In this document: piece after piece, positions 8,730 to 14,658 of the stretch | How positions within the stretch are numbered: the stretch's first letter is position 1 | Layout of the letters: each line of letters begins with the position of its first letter | Source: CAYPZT01 sp964415435 | GTDB taxonomy: Bacteria > Patescibacteriota > Microgenomatia > UBA1406 > GWC2-37-13 | Direction of reading: 5' to 3' | Assembly: GCA_964415435.1 (NCBI GenBank) | Contig: CAYPZT010000024.1 | Coordinates: 1-17,488 of the forward strand | Length of the DNA: 17,488 nt | The notes under the pieces: generated by a model | Database searches by the model: none | Told to the model about the DNA's origin: nothing | Seen by the model: only the letters and a program-made list of their open reading frames with translations | Translations under genes and position numbers: made by a program

Positions 8730-8948
8730 CTAAACTCCTTCCAACAACCTGTTTAATCTAATTTTCAAGACTCTAGATATTTTATTAAGAACTTTCACAC
8801 TTGGGTTAGCTTTCCCTTCTTCAATTCTAGCCAAGTAAGTTCTGTCTACAGCTGACATCAACGCCAACTGTTCCTGAGAAAATCCAATTTTTTTTCTTTC
8901 AAATACAACCCTCTTACCTAATCTCTTATAAAAAAAATTCCCTTTCAT
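8730..8948 (-). CDS. XRE-family helix-turn-helix repressor
   Basis: A 72-aa protein that is almost entirely one Cro/C1-type DNA-binding domain. It contains RKKIGFSQEQLALMSAV followed by DRTYLARIEEGKANPS and a closing helix VKVLNKISRVLKI, covering residues about 18-63. Single-domain XRE proteins of this size usually act as dimeric repressors of their own promoter and of an adjacent divergent gene. That fits its position 76 nt from a divergent regulator gene that shares an AT-rich palindromic intergenic region. It lies in an AT-rich island unlike the flanks, suggesting acquisition together with the next two genes. Confidence 0.9.
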   Translation of the reverse strand: MKGNFFYKRLGKRVVFERKKIGFSQEQLALMSAVDRTYLARIEEGKANPSVKVLNKISRVLKIRLNRLLEGV

Positions 8949-8956
8949 ATTAAAAA

Positions 8957-8999
8957 TAAAATTAATAATTTTACTAATTAATAGTAGATGTAATACAAT
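8957..8999. promoter_or_regulatory. Divergent operator/promoter region with palindromes
   Basis: Between the two divergent regulator genes lies a perfect 17-bp palindrome at 8957-8973 (TAAAATTA, central A, TAATTTTA). An imperfect one follows at 8973-8985 (ACTA, ATTAA, TAGT). TACAAT at 8994-8999 is a possible -10 box for the gene at 9025. The region is very AT-rich, so palindromes are less surprising here, but two in tandem between divergent HTH genes is where operators would be expected. Confidence 0.4.
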
Positions 9000-9024
9000 A
9001 TTTCATTGAATTTATTTTCAATAA

Positions 9025-10131
9025 ATGACTAAATTATCAGAAGAGTTAAAACTCCACTATAAAAGAACGACGAAGAGTATTGTTTTTAGTAACGGCTACT
9101 CTTTAAATCAAATGGCTTTGGAAATTTGGGAAAGGAGTGGATACAAGGGCTTTGATTCAAGTATGTTGTCTAAGGTTGTTAATGGAAAAAGAATATTTAG
9201 TGCTTCTCAACTACAAATCTTTTGCTCGATCTTAAAACTAAAACCAAAAGATAAAATAAAGATAAAAAAGTCACTAGTTCAGGACTTACTTGAACAAAGA
9301 GGTCTTGAGCACAAATCGAATACATCAGCGACTGATCTAAAAAAAATACTCTCTGTAGCGAGAATACTTCGCACAAAGGGATTACCCGATGAAAGCATTA
9401 GTCTAGTTCAAACAACACAACATTTGATTGAGGATGTGGGTTTCTATTCTGAAAATACTAGCCAAATGCATAAAATAAGCCTTTCTCTAAGTTTGGAATT
9501 AGTCCGAGCATACGGAGAAACGCAAGGGGCTGGACAAATGGGTAGACTAACAAAACTTAACAATTATTGTATTAACTTAGCACAAAAACTAAGAGATCAA
9601 AAAATCTTAGATATGGCCTATATGAATAAAGGCGGTTGTCTTTATGTAGCGAAGCAATGGAAGTCTTCAGCAGATTTCTTAGAAAGATATTATCCGAAAG
9701 TTGGTGATCTAACTAAAATAGAATTCCTACGAACTCTTTTATTGAACTACATCTTTTTGAAAGACATTTTTCTTGTAAAAGCGACCCTCAAACGAATATT
9801 TATTCTTATGGATAGAATAAATTATGACAATAATAACGAAATTGCCTCACTGATTGAAGCAATTTCTCGATCTTTTTTATATCTGGGTCTTTTAAAAGAA
9901 GCGAGAACTATTCTAGAATTAGTGAAGGTTAACGGATTGGATCCCTTCTTTCAGTCTCAAATATTAAGATGTAAAGCAATTATGATCTGGAAAGAATATC
10001 AAGCAAAAAAGACTGTTGATTTGGATAAGTTATACAAAATACAATCTGAAATGAATAGTTCAAGATTAACACATTACATTCGACATAAAAAACAGATTAA
10101 CTATATAATTGGCTCAATAAATTATTACTAA
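9025..10131 (+). CDS. HTH plus helical-repeat (TPR-like) regulator
   Basis: A 368-aa protein. Residues about 20-75 (SNGYSLNQMALEIWERSG, FDSSMLSKVVNGKRIFSASQ, LQIFCSILKL) form a helix-turn-helix domain like those of XRE regulators. From about 100 to the end the chain is a succession of paired helices with TPR-like character (LVQTTQHLIEDVG, MAYMNKGGCLYVAKQWKSSADFL, SRSFLYLGLLKEARTILELV). The arrangement resembles RRNPP-type or similar ligand-sensing regulators, in which the repeats bind a small ligand or partner. No short peptide gene was recognised beside it, so a peptide signal is not shown. It is followed after 3 nt by an HD hydrolase gene, suggesting a two-gene unit. The composition is AT-rich. 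Confidence 0.7.
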   Translation: MTKLSEELKLHYKRTTKSIVFSNGYSLNQMALEIWERSGYKGFDSSMLSKVVNGKRIFSASQLQIFCSILKLKPKDKIKIKKSLVQDLLEQRGLEHKSNTSATDLKKILSVARILRTKGLPDESISLVQTTQHLIEDVGFYSENTSQMHKISLSLSLELVRAYGETQGAGQMGRLTKLNNYCINLAQKLRDQKILDMAYMNKGGCLYVAKQWKSSADFLERYYPKVGDLTKIEFLRTLLLNYIFLKDIFLVKATLKRIFILMDRINYDNNNEIASLIEAISRSFLYLGLLKEARTILELVKVNGLDPFFQSQILRCKAIMIWKEYQAKKTVDLDKLYKIQSEMNSSRLTHYIRHKKQINYIIGSINYY

Positions 10132-10134
10132 AAA

Positions 10135-10698
10135 ATGAATATTACAGCAATTATTTTATCAGCTCAAAAACAACTAATTGGGAATCCCTACGATCTCGCT
10201 CATGATGTTCTTCATCATAACCGTGTTGCTGAGAACGTATTACTGATAAAAGAAGGGGAAGATGCGAGATGTGATTCAGATCTGCTTTTGGCATCGGCAT
10301 GGTTACATGACATTTTTGGAAGGAACCCAAAAAGCTTTAAAAAGCTTCTTACTGAAGTAAAAATTTATATTCAAGAACGAAAAAAACTGGATATTGTTGC
10401 AAGAGCAATTTATGAACACAGCTTTGGGAAAGTGCCGACTACCATTTATAGTAAAATTTTATATGATGCAGACAAATTAGAATATGTAAATAAACATAGA
10501 CTTACTAATTTCATACAGATATATAAAAATGGATATTTAAAAAAAAGTCTGTTTATAGATTATGTAGAAGAGTGGGAAACAAAAATAAACAATGTATATA
10601 AAACACTTAATTTTAATACTTCTAAAAAGCTTTTCTCTCGATCATTAAGTAAGGCAAAAAAAATAATGAAAGAAGCAAAGAGAATATCTCTACAATAG
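10135..10698 (+). CDS. HD-domain phosphohydrolase
   Basis: A 187-aa protein with the ordered metal ligands of the HD superfamily: histidines in HDVLHHNRV (residues 23-31), the HD pair H58-D59 in WLHDIFGRN, H95 in IYEHSF, and the distal aspartate in DADKLEYV (D111/D113). Small single-domain HD proteins of this kind hydrolyse nucleotides, (p)ppGpp-like molecules or other phosphate esters. The exact substrate is not readable. It starts 3 nt after the HTH/repeat regulator, so the two are probably co-translated, and the regulator may sense or control a nucleotide metabolised here. The strong A+T bias and lysine richness match the rest of the island. Confidence 0.87.
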   Translation: MNITAIILSAQKQLIGNPYDLAHDVLHHNRVAENVLLIKEGEDARCDSDLLLASAWLHDIFGRNPKSFKKLLTEVKIYIQERKKLDIVARAIYEHSFGKVPTTIYSKILYDADKLEYVNKHRLTNFIQIYKNGYLKKSLFIDYVEEWETKINNVYKTLNFNTSKKLFSRSLSKAKKIMKEAKRISLQ

Positions 10699-10732
10699 AA
10701 TTCGCTGCAGTCAGATATGGCCTATAATATGA

Positions 10733-10738
10733 TATACT
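10733..10738 (+). promoter_or_regulatory. Leaderless-type -10 box (TATACT)
   Basis: TATACT ends 6 nt before the ATG at 10745. A second perfect TATAAT lies at 10723-10728 and could be an alternative -10. This marks the return from the AT-rich island to genes with the leaderless promoter layout of the rest of the window. Confidence 0.5.
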
Positions 10739-10744
10739 TCTTCC

Positions 10745-11119
10745 ATGGCAGAGTGGCAACCTTCAAGAAAACAACAGGCCGCATTTAATGGACTGAAAAA
10801 ACGATTTCCCGATTACATCGGCCTCAATAAACTGCCTGACTATGTACAAATTGATGAAGAAACAGGCGAACCCGTCTGTACTGTCATCGATACTAGTCTC
10901 GTCGCAGTAGAGGATGGTAAACCTACAAAAGAAGGCTTCAATACGCTCATAGGCTATAGTTACTGTCTCACCTGCCTCGCCACAAATCAACCTCACGAAA
11001 GGAAAGAAGAGCTGACCATAACATCAGAACCTGAAGTGGCCCGAGATATGAAAGAACTTAACGAAATCGAATTTACGATGAGACATCAGCGTGCATGTCC
11101 CTACCGACACAATGACTAA
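10745..11119 (+). CDS. Unrecognised 124-aa protein with a cysteine/histidine cluster
   Basis: No family recognised. It opens MAEWQPSRKQQAAFNGLKKR and looks soluble. The second half has the pair YCLTC followed by LATNQPHE, and near the end RHQRACPYRH, so two or three cysteines and several histidines could bind a metal. A -10 box at 10733-10738 supports this start. It converges with the next reverse-strand pair, with 10 nt between stop codons. The small size and charged character fit a regulatory or accessory protein, but nothing specific can be claimed. Confidence 0.65.
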   Translation: MAEWQPSRKQQAAFNGLKKRFPDYIGLNKLPDYVQIDEETGEPVCTVIDTSLVAVEDGKPTKEGFNTLIGYSYCLTCLATNQPHERKEELTITSEPEVARDMKELNEIEFTMRHQRACPYRHND

Positions 11120-11129
11120 CTAGCTTAAT

Positions 11130-11432
11130 TCAGGAAGCGGAACCTTTAAACTCTTGCCTAAGATCAGTACAATAATCCTGGTGGCCGTCGGGATCATCTA
11201 GTGCAGATTCATGATCCTGCGTTACCAATAGCAGAGTTGCCTCTGTTTCTTTTGCATCCCTTTGCGGGTTTTGCGCAATCGCCTGAAAATATGTTTTGAA
11301 GTTATGGCACGATCTAGGGTTGCGATAGTATGAAAAAGCTGCCGCAGCTTCGGGACTTACTACTTCTTTTTCTTGCCTGAACCGTTTCAAGCTGAAGTTT
11401 AAAGAAAAAGGTGGTTTACTTTTTTCTGCCAT
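11130..11432 (-). CDS. Unrecognised 100-aa protein, tandem paralog of its upstream neighbour
   Basis: The start was placed at 11432 (MAEKSKPPFSLNFSLKRF) rather than a longer in-frame start, because the neighbouring homolog also begins MAEK and because 11432 leaves a 7-nt gap to the upstream stop. It shares the block LKRF, VSPEAAAAFSYYRNPRSCHNF and YFQAI with the neighbour (VKRF, LSPERLAAVLYQRDRTSCQAF, YVQEI), and a later DH-rich stretch. Both look like small helical soluble proteins. The pair is a clear local duplication that has diverged strongly. The function is unknown. Confidence 0.65.
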   Translation of the reverse strand: MAEKSKPPFSLNFSLKRFRQEKEVVSPEAAAAFSYYRNPRSCHNFKTYFQAIAQNPQRDAKETEATLLLVTQDHESALDDPDGHQDYCTDLRQEFKGSAS

Positions 11433-11439
11433 ATTAAGT

Positions 11440-11754
11440 TTACGCAGTTCCCTTTTGTGAATAAATGTGCCAGGCTGAAGCGCATTGTGCGTCATGAACC
11501 GTTTTTGCTGTGTGTACAGCCACCACGTGGTCTTCTAAAATAGCTCCAGCTAATGCTGCAAACTCATCCGAAGACATCTCTCCAGCTTTCGCATCATATA
11601 TTTCCTGTACATATCTGCTGAATGCCTGACATGATGTTCTATCTCGCTGATATAGAACTGCAGCCAACCGCTCAGGGCTTAGCGAGCTACCCATAGCAAC
11701 GAAGAATCTTTTGACGTCTATCTTCATCCATCCATTCGGTTTTTTTTCAGCCAT
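11440..11754 (-). CDS. Unrecognised 104-aa protein, tandem paralog of its downstream neighbour
   Basis: The start was placed at 11754 (MAEKKPNGWMKIDVKRFFVA) because a TATACT -10 box lies 8 nt upstream on the same strand. The longer in-frame start would overlap that box. The protein aligns end to end with the next gene on the same strand, including the SPE...YxRxxxSCxxFxxYxQxI signature and a conserved aspartate-histidine pair (LEDHVVAVHT). No membrane segments. The two genes are 7 nt apart, so they are probably one transcript. The function is unknown. Confidence 0.7.
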   Translation of the reverse strand: MAEKKPNGWMKIDVKRFFVAMGSSLSPERLAAVLYQRDRTSCQAFSRYVQEIYDAKAGEMSSDEFAALAGAILEDHVVAVHTAKTVHDAQCASAWHIYSQKGTA

Positions 11755-11762
11755 AGCCCTAT

Positions 11763-11786
11763 AGTATAGCATAGTTGTGGTATAAT
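11763..11786. promoter_or_regulatory. Back-to-back leaderless promoters
   Basis: The minus strand has TATACT (complement of 11763-11768), 8 nt before the ATG at 11754. The plus strand has TATAAT at 11781-11786, 7 nt before the ATG at 11794. Only 39 bases separate the two start codons, so the whole control region for both directions is this short stretch. Confidence 0.65.
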
Positions 11787-11793
11787 AGTGAAC

Positions 11794-12117
11794 ATGTCAG
11801 AAAGGCTTATCGGCAGACAACATGACTTCAACCAGACCTCAACAGGCAGACTGCTCCGCCCAGATACGGTTGGCGCAGACTTTGGTGGCGAGAAACTTCG
11901 GTACCACATAGACAACGACCCCGACCACACAGTACACCATAAAGCCAGTATCGCTCTCGAACTCCTTATAAACGGACAAAAGGGTTCACTTTCTCTCTAC
12001 CCTCCCGATGTACAGGAGTTTATGAAGAAATCAATCGCCATGCAAAGAAAGGAACTCAACCGTCTGAAAGGCCTGATCAATCGCTATCACAGAAAGAACG
12101 GAGTACAAAGCAGATAA
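11794..12117 (+). CDS. Unrecognised 107-aa basic protein
   Basis: The start at 11794 (MSERLIGRQHDFNQTSTGRL) is preferred over a GTG six bases upstream because the TATAAT box at 11781-11786 is then 7 nt away, as at other genes here. The chain is soluble and rich in arginine, histidine and aspartate, with HIDNDPDHTVHHKASIALEL in the middle and a basic helical end (MQRKELNRLKGLINRYHRKN) that could touch nucleic acid. No known domain was recognised. It converges with the following reverse gene, 11 nt between stops. Confidence 0.65.
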   Translation: MSERLIGRQHDFNQTSTGRLLRPDTVGADFGGEKLRYHIDNDPDHTVHHKASIALELLINGQKGSLSLYPPDVQEFMKKSIAMQRKELNRLKGLINRYHRKNGVQSR

Positions 12118-12128
12118 TTTGGATAGAT

Positions 12129-12821
12129 TTATTTTTTGTAAAATGCAGAATCGAAGAACGGAATAGCGTCTTTGCCGTCCACGCTTCTTTTCATCCGTAC
12201 TTTTTTAAGCTGCTCAAGGAATTGATAGTTTTTGGACCTATCCCACTGAGTAGCCCTGGAGAGAGCCTCTACTACTTCATCTGTTTTCCACTCTTCCGGA
12301 AAAAGAGCATCCATTATGCCGTTTAGCCTCAATCCTTCTTCAATATGCCGCTTCTTGTTCTTTATATCCATTTCCGAAGGATCAGCAACTTCCATATCAA
12401 ATATACGCGTACTTGCTATACCCATCTCTTCATCTTCTAGGGCCAGGCTCATATTAGAGAGGGGTGCTTCAGCTTGGTTCAAAAAGGTAGCTGGCAGGCA
12501 TGCAACTGTTACGAGGTTCATTCTTAGATTTTCATAGTTTGCAATATCATATATGCGTGCCTCGGTTGTTATTTTATCCTTTTCTCTTACGGGAAAATAT
12601 GCGACGACTCTGGTATTAATGCCATTATAGAGAGGTTCATTAAGCATTCTGACCGCGTGGATGCCGTGCAGCTGCATTTCAGGACCAAGCCCCTTGCCTA
12701 CCACAATGAGTCCGTTTTCGGATCTGTAGATGTCTGACGGTGCTTTTGTAACCATCTCAAGAACATCAGTCATAGGAAGATCCTTGCTGCGTGGCGCAAT
12801 ACCTCTGCCCTGCCTTGTCAT
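12129..12821 (-). CDS. Unrecognised 230-aa soluble protein
   Basis: No family recognised. It opens MTRQGRGIAPRSKDLPMTDV and has no membrane segment. The first 150 residues alternate strands and short helices (NGLIVVGKGLG, INTRVVAYFPVREKDKI, NLRMNLVTVACLPATFL) and the last 80 are helical and charged (EEWKTDEVVEALSRATQWDR). TATAAT on the minus strand, 8 nt before the ATG, supports this start. It is a lone transcription unit between two small forward genes. Nothing in the neighbourhood points to a role. Confidence 0.75.
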   Translation of the reverse strand: MTRQGRGIAPRSKDLPMTDVLEMVTKAPSDIYRSENGLIVVGKGLGPEMQLHGIHAVRMLNEPLYNGINTRVVAYFPVREKDKITTEARIYDIANYENLRMNLVTVACLPATFLNQAEAPLSNMSLALEDEEMGIASTRIFDMEVADPSEMDIKNKKRHIEEGLRLNGIMDALFPEEWKTDEVVEALSRATQWDRSKNYQFLEQLKKVRMKRSVDGKDAIPFFDSAFYKK

Positions 12822-12829
12822 AGGCCCAT

Positions 12830-12835
12830 ATTATA
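12830..12835 (-). promoter_or_regulatory. Leaderless-type -10 box (TATAAT)
   Basis: TATAAT on the minus strand (complement of 12830-12835) lies 8 nt before the ATG at 12821, the same layout as at the other first genes here. Confidence 0.6.
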
Positions 12836-12902
12836 GCTTCGCTAGGCTCCTTTTTCAAATACCGGTCGTAAACCTAACCAAACCCACCTTTTATTCATAT
12901 CG

Positions 12903-12908
12903 TATAAT
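12903..12908 (+). promoter_or_regulatory. Leaderless-type -10 box (TATAAT)
   Basis: A perfect TATAAT ends 7 nt before the ATG at 12916. It is the main reason for choosing that start over an upstream one, which would overlap the divergent gene. Confidence 0.6.
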
Positions 12909-12915
12909 AGGCAGT

Positions 12916-13434
12916 ATGTCAGAACGCGCCAGCTTCCTTACCGTAAGTCTTACTCTCGTGGCAGTAGCCGTGGCAGGCATGGCTCCCGTCTTTTCGGAAG
13001 TTACCGTTGATGACTCGTACTGCCTCAGTCTCCCGCCGCCTACACCCCAGGTACTCCCGCTTCCGGCAATCCCAGTAAAAAATATAGAGCTACGAGAACA
13101 TGGCGATAAGCAGAATATAGTCATGGTAGCACCTGCACCAATTGAGCCTGATCCGGACGTCAAAAATGTGGCACGGGTGTACTACCAGGGAGATACCGTT
13201 CCGGACTCTCAAAGCGCGGTTCCGGCCTCATATGAGTACGAGGCACAAATCGAGCCCGAGCGTGCGGCCTGTATCGAGGTCTTCCGTGCCGGCAGTCACA
13301 CAAATCAGGTCTCAAGCTCCACAACCGAACTGAGGCTGGAGCAGCCAAAGACCCTGCCTCAGCGCGTAGGGGTAAAAGTTGGCACCAATAGCTTGTTCGG
13401 CAAGGCACTACATCTTCTTTCTTCCCATAAATAA
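12916..13434 (+). CDS. Secreted or membrane-anchored proline-rich protein
   Basis: A 172-aa protein starting MSERASFLTVSLTLVAVAVA, which is a short polar head plus a hydrophobic segment at about residues 7-27. This is a signal peptide or N-terminal anchor. The rest is polar and low in complexity: a proline-rich stretch (SLPPPTPQVLPLPAIPV), then acidic and serine-rich linker-like sequence, with two cysteines outside the membrane segment that could form a disulfide. No enzymatic motif was seen. The likely location is the outer face of the membrane or outside the cell. A longer in-frame reading back to 12730 is rejected because it lies over the divergent gene and its promoter. Confidence 0.7.
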   Translation: MSERASFLTVSLTLVAVAVAGMAPVFSEVTVDDSYCLSLPPPTPQVLPLPAIPVKNIELREHGDKQNIVMVAPAPIEPDPDVKNVARVYYQGDTVPDSQSAVPASYEYEAQIEPERAACIEVFRAGSHTNQVSSSTTELRLEQPKTLPQRVGVKVGTNSLFGKALHLLSSHK

Positions 13435-13455
13435 AGTCCTATAGGATTTGCTTTT
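13434..13455 (+). terminator. Weak terminator-like hairpin
   Basis: AAGTCC, loop TATA, GGATTT forms a 6-bp stem with one wobble pair, followed by GCTTTT. It sits directly after the stop of the proline-rich protein and overlaps the -35 box of the next promoter. The short stem and short T-run make it a weak candidate. Confidence 0.3.
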
Positions 13456-13476
13456 CGGCCTCAAAAGTGGTATAAT
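13448..13476 (+). promoter_or_regulatory. Promoter of the small-gene operon
   Basis: TTGCTT at 13448-13453, exactly 17 nt, then a perfect TATAAT at 13471-13476. Initiation is expected near 13483. Unlike the other promoters of the window it has a good -35 box, and it lies about 270 nt before the first gene, so it produces a long untranslated leader. Confidence 0.75.
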
Positions 13477-13482
13477 AAAGGC

Positions 13483-13751
13483 CTAATTTATACACATCGG
13501 GTGTGTATTGCATACGCCCATATGGGTATAGATAGTTTCGAGTTCTTTAACAATATGCGGAATAAGTTAAAATCTTTGGATTTTGACTGCTTGCACACTG
13601 GGTAGAACCAGGTACCATTCGGCACCTGGTGAGAGCTATACGTATATTGTTAAAAATTCGTCAAAAAAAATATATTCGCACCTCACCATTCCGCCCATTG
13701 TGCAGGCAGATCAAACATCTAAGGAAAAATCTAAGAGAAAGGAGTAAGAGA
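13483..13751 (+). ncRNA. Highly structured 5' leader RNA with boxA-like element
   Basis: No gene is seen here. In order it holds: a 6-bp hairpin with loop TCGGG (13491-13507); a hairpin around CCCATATGGG (13512-13529); GTTCTTTAACAA at 13542-13553, close to the boxA antitermination element of rRNA leaders; a 9-bp hairpin with loop TTTG (13566-13587); and a strong hairpin ACCAGGT/ACCTGGT (13607-13630). TTAACAATATGCG at 13547-13559 pairs with CGTATATTGTTAA at 13641-13653 over 13 bp with one wobble, enclosing the last two hairpins. A GAAAGGAG ribosome binding site follows before 13752. The structure is read from complementarity by eye. The function (antitermination, riboswitch, or an RNA product in its own right) is inference. 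Confidence 0.6.
13542..13553 (+). promoter_or_regulatory. boxA-like antitermination element
   Basis: GTTCTTTAACAA resembles the boxA of bacterial rRNA operon leaders (core TGCTCTTTAACA), which binds NusB/NusE and stops premature termination. It follows hairpins in the order boxB-like then boxA, as in rRNA leaders. No rRNA lies downstream in this window. Because the same bases form the long-range helix arm 13547-13559, boxA exposure could be a switch. A chance match is possible. Confidence 0.4.
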
Positions 13752-14072
13752 ATGGAAACTTTCGTAGAACTCATCCGGAATTTCGGACAGTTCAATGCCG
13801 ATCCCTTCAGGATTGCATTATTTTCAGGAGGCCTCAATTTTATTGGCGCTCTCCTTGGGTTTCTCGCTCAAAAAGGCTTTAAACCGGCAGGGTTTACAAC
13901 TATCGCGATTCTATTTGGAACCGCATGGTTTTTTGAACTCGCAAGTGTTTTGGCCCTTGTGGCAACGAACGTAGACTACGGCTGGCAAGCTCTGGTTATC
14001 TGGCTTTTCGCCAACTTAATTGGGGGCATTTGTGGATACTTCGTATCCGAACTGCTTCCGAAAGGAGACTAA
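13752..14072 (+). CDS. Small membrane protein, first gene of the operon (106 aa)
   Basis: The start at 13752 (METFVELIRNFGQFNADPFR) is chosen because GAAAGGAG lies just upstream; the longer reading would place the ribosome binding site and leader hairpin inside the gene. About three membrane helices are visible: IALFSGGLNFIGALLGFLA, ILFGTAWFFELASVLALVA and ALVIWLFANLIGGICGYFV, the last two separated by a short NVDYGWQ loop. The N-terminus is amphipathic. No known family was recognised. It is followed after 4 nt by the next gene. Confidence 0.75.
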   Translation: METFVELIRNFGQFNADPFRIALFSGGLNFIGALLGFLAQKGFKPAGFTTIAILFGTAWFFELASVLALVATNVDYGWQALVIWLFANLIGGICGYFVSELLPKGD

Positions 14073-14076
14073 CAGG

Positions 14077-14214
14077 ATGGACCTTAAAAAAGTCCTCATC
14101 GCAGTACTGCTCGTAATCACTTTGTTCGCCTTCTTTATGAATGGCAAACAAGAGGTTGCGCGCATGAAACAAATCGGTGGTATTAACTACACCGAACAGC
14201 GGTATGGTAAATAG
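14077..14214 (+). CDS. 45-aa single-pass membrane microprotein
   Basis: The start at 14077 follows AAAGGAG, which overlaps the end of the preceding gene. The protein begins MDLKKVLIAVLLVITLFAFF, a positively charged end and one hydrophobic helix, followed by a polar tail (NGKQEVARMKQIGGINYTEQ). By the positive-inside rule the N-terminus should be in the cytoplasm and the tail outside, though a cleaved signal peptide is an alternative. Bacterial single-pass microproteins of this size often regulate larger membrane partners; a partner here would be one of the neighbouring membrane proteins. No family recognised. Confidence 0.65.
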   Translation: MDLKKVLIAVLLVITLFAFFMNGKQEVARMKQIGGINYTEQRYGK

Positions 14215-14224
14215 GGAGTTTGCC

Positions 14225-14479
14225 ATGAAAAAGTATTGTATCTGTCCTGCGTGTACAAAATGCCATGGGGCAAAAGGTATTCATTGCGGACTGACAGGTA
14301 AGGAGCGGCAAGCACATTGTTCTGAACACGGTATTCTGCAACCAGTTCAAGAAGCGGTCGCACAAAACGATGCCTCACAAGAAAGTCCATCTGGACTTAC
14401 ACTGGCAGTACTGATTACGTGCGTTACCGTTGCTCTTCTGGGCATTGGCGCAGTCGCCTACACTGTTGTCTTTGGATAG
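14225..14479 (+). CDS. Tail-anchored protein with N-terminal cysteine/histidine (zinc-binding type) module
   Basis: An 84-aa protein starting at 14225 behind AGGGAG, 10 nt after the previous stop. Its first 35 residues hold six cysteines and several histidines: C5, C7, C10, C13, H14, H20, C21, H31, C32, H35 (MKKYCICPACTKCHG, then IHCGLTGKERQAHCSEHG). That is enough for one or two zinc sites or a redox centre. A polar linker follows, then one hydrophobic helix from about residue 57 (TLAVLITCVTVALLGIGAVA) to the C-terminus. The cysteine module is probably cytoplasmic, though topology is not certain. No named family was recognised. Confidence 0.7.
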   Translation: MKKYCICPACTKCHGAKGIHCGLTGKERQAHCSEHGILQPVQEAVAQNDASQESPSGLTLAVLITCVTVALLGIGAVAYTVVFG

Positions 14480-14560
14480 TGTGTTAATACGACAATCAGT
14501 GGATCAGGTTCTCTATGAAAGGGCACATCTCAATAACTGTCGATACTAAGACAGACTAGA
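14480..14560 (+). other. Structured intercistronic region
   Basis: TTCTCTA at 14509-14515 pairs with TAGAGAA at about 14556-14562, enclosing the hairpin CTGTC, loop, GACAG near 14537-14554. A 14-codon reading frame (MKGHISITVDTKTD) from 14515 lies here, but has no good ribosome binding site. It leads directly into the repeated leader element. Confidence 0.45.
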
Positions 14561-14651
14561 GAAGACACCGACTCGGTGTTATCGCCCGTTTGCGAGGGAA
14601 CGTACAACCAAATACATCGCAAGGAACAGTAGGCAAGAGTTTTAGAAGGAG
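14561..14651 (+). repeat. Repeated structured leader element, copy A
   Basis: This 91-nt element aligns over its whole length with 15691-15784, with roughly three quarters or more of the bases identical. It starts with the hairpin ACACC, loop GACTC, GGTGT. It then has GCCC paired potentially with a later GGG, the block ACAACCAAATACATCGCA at 14604-14621, and ends in an identical 22-nt stretch carrying GGCAAGAGTTTTAGAAGGAG, whose last bases are the ribosome binding site of the gene at 14659. The element is therefore a 5' leader module. Confidence 0.7.
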
Positions 14652-14658
14652 AAAAAAG

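Noticed and set aside
12730..12915. Upstream in-frame extension of the proline-rich secreted protein
   Set aside because: It overlaps the divergent 230-aa gene and its promoter, while the TATAAT box and signal-peptide-like start support 12916.
13600..13640. tRNA or tRNA-like structure around ACCAGGT/ACCTGGT
   Set aside because: No acceptor stem, anticodon arm or T-loop consensus could be assembled.
14515..14559. 14-codon leader peptide MKGHISITVDTKTD
   Set aside because: No convincing ribosome binding site, no run of a regulated amino acid, and no counterpart before copy B.
14590..14658. In-frame N-terminal extension of the 82-aa protein through leader copy A
   Set aside because: It begins without a ribosome binding site and crosses the repeated module, whose own terminal AGAAGGAG is correctly spaced for the ATG at 14659.
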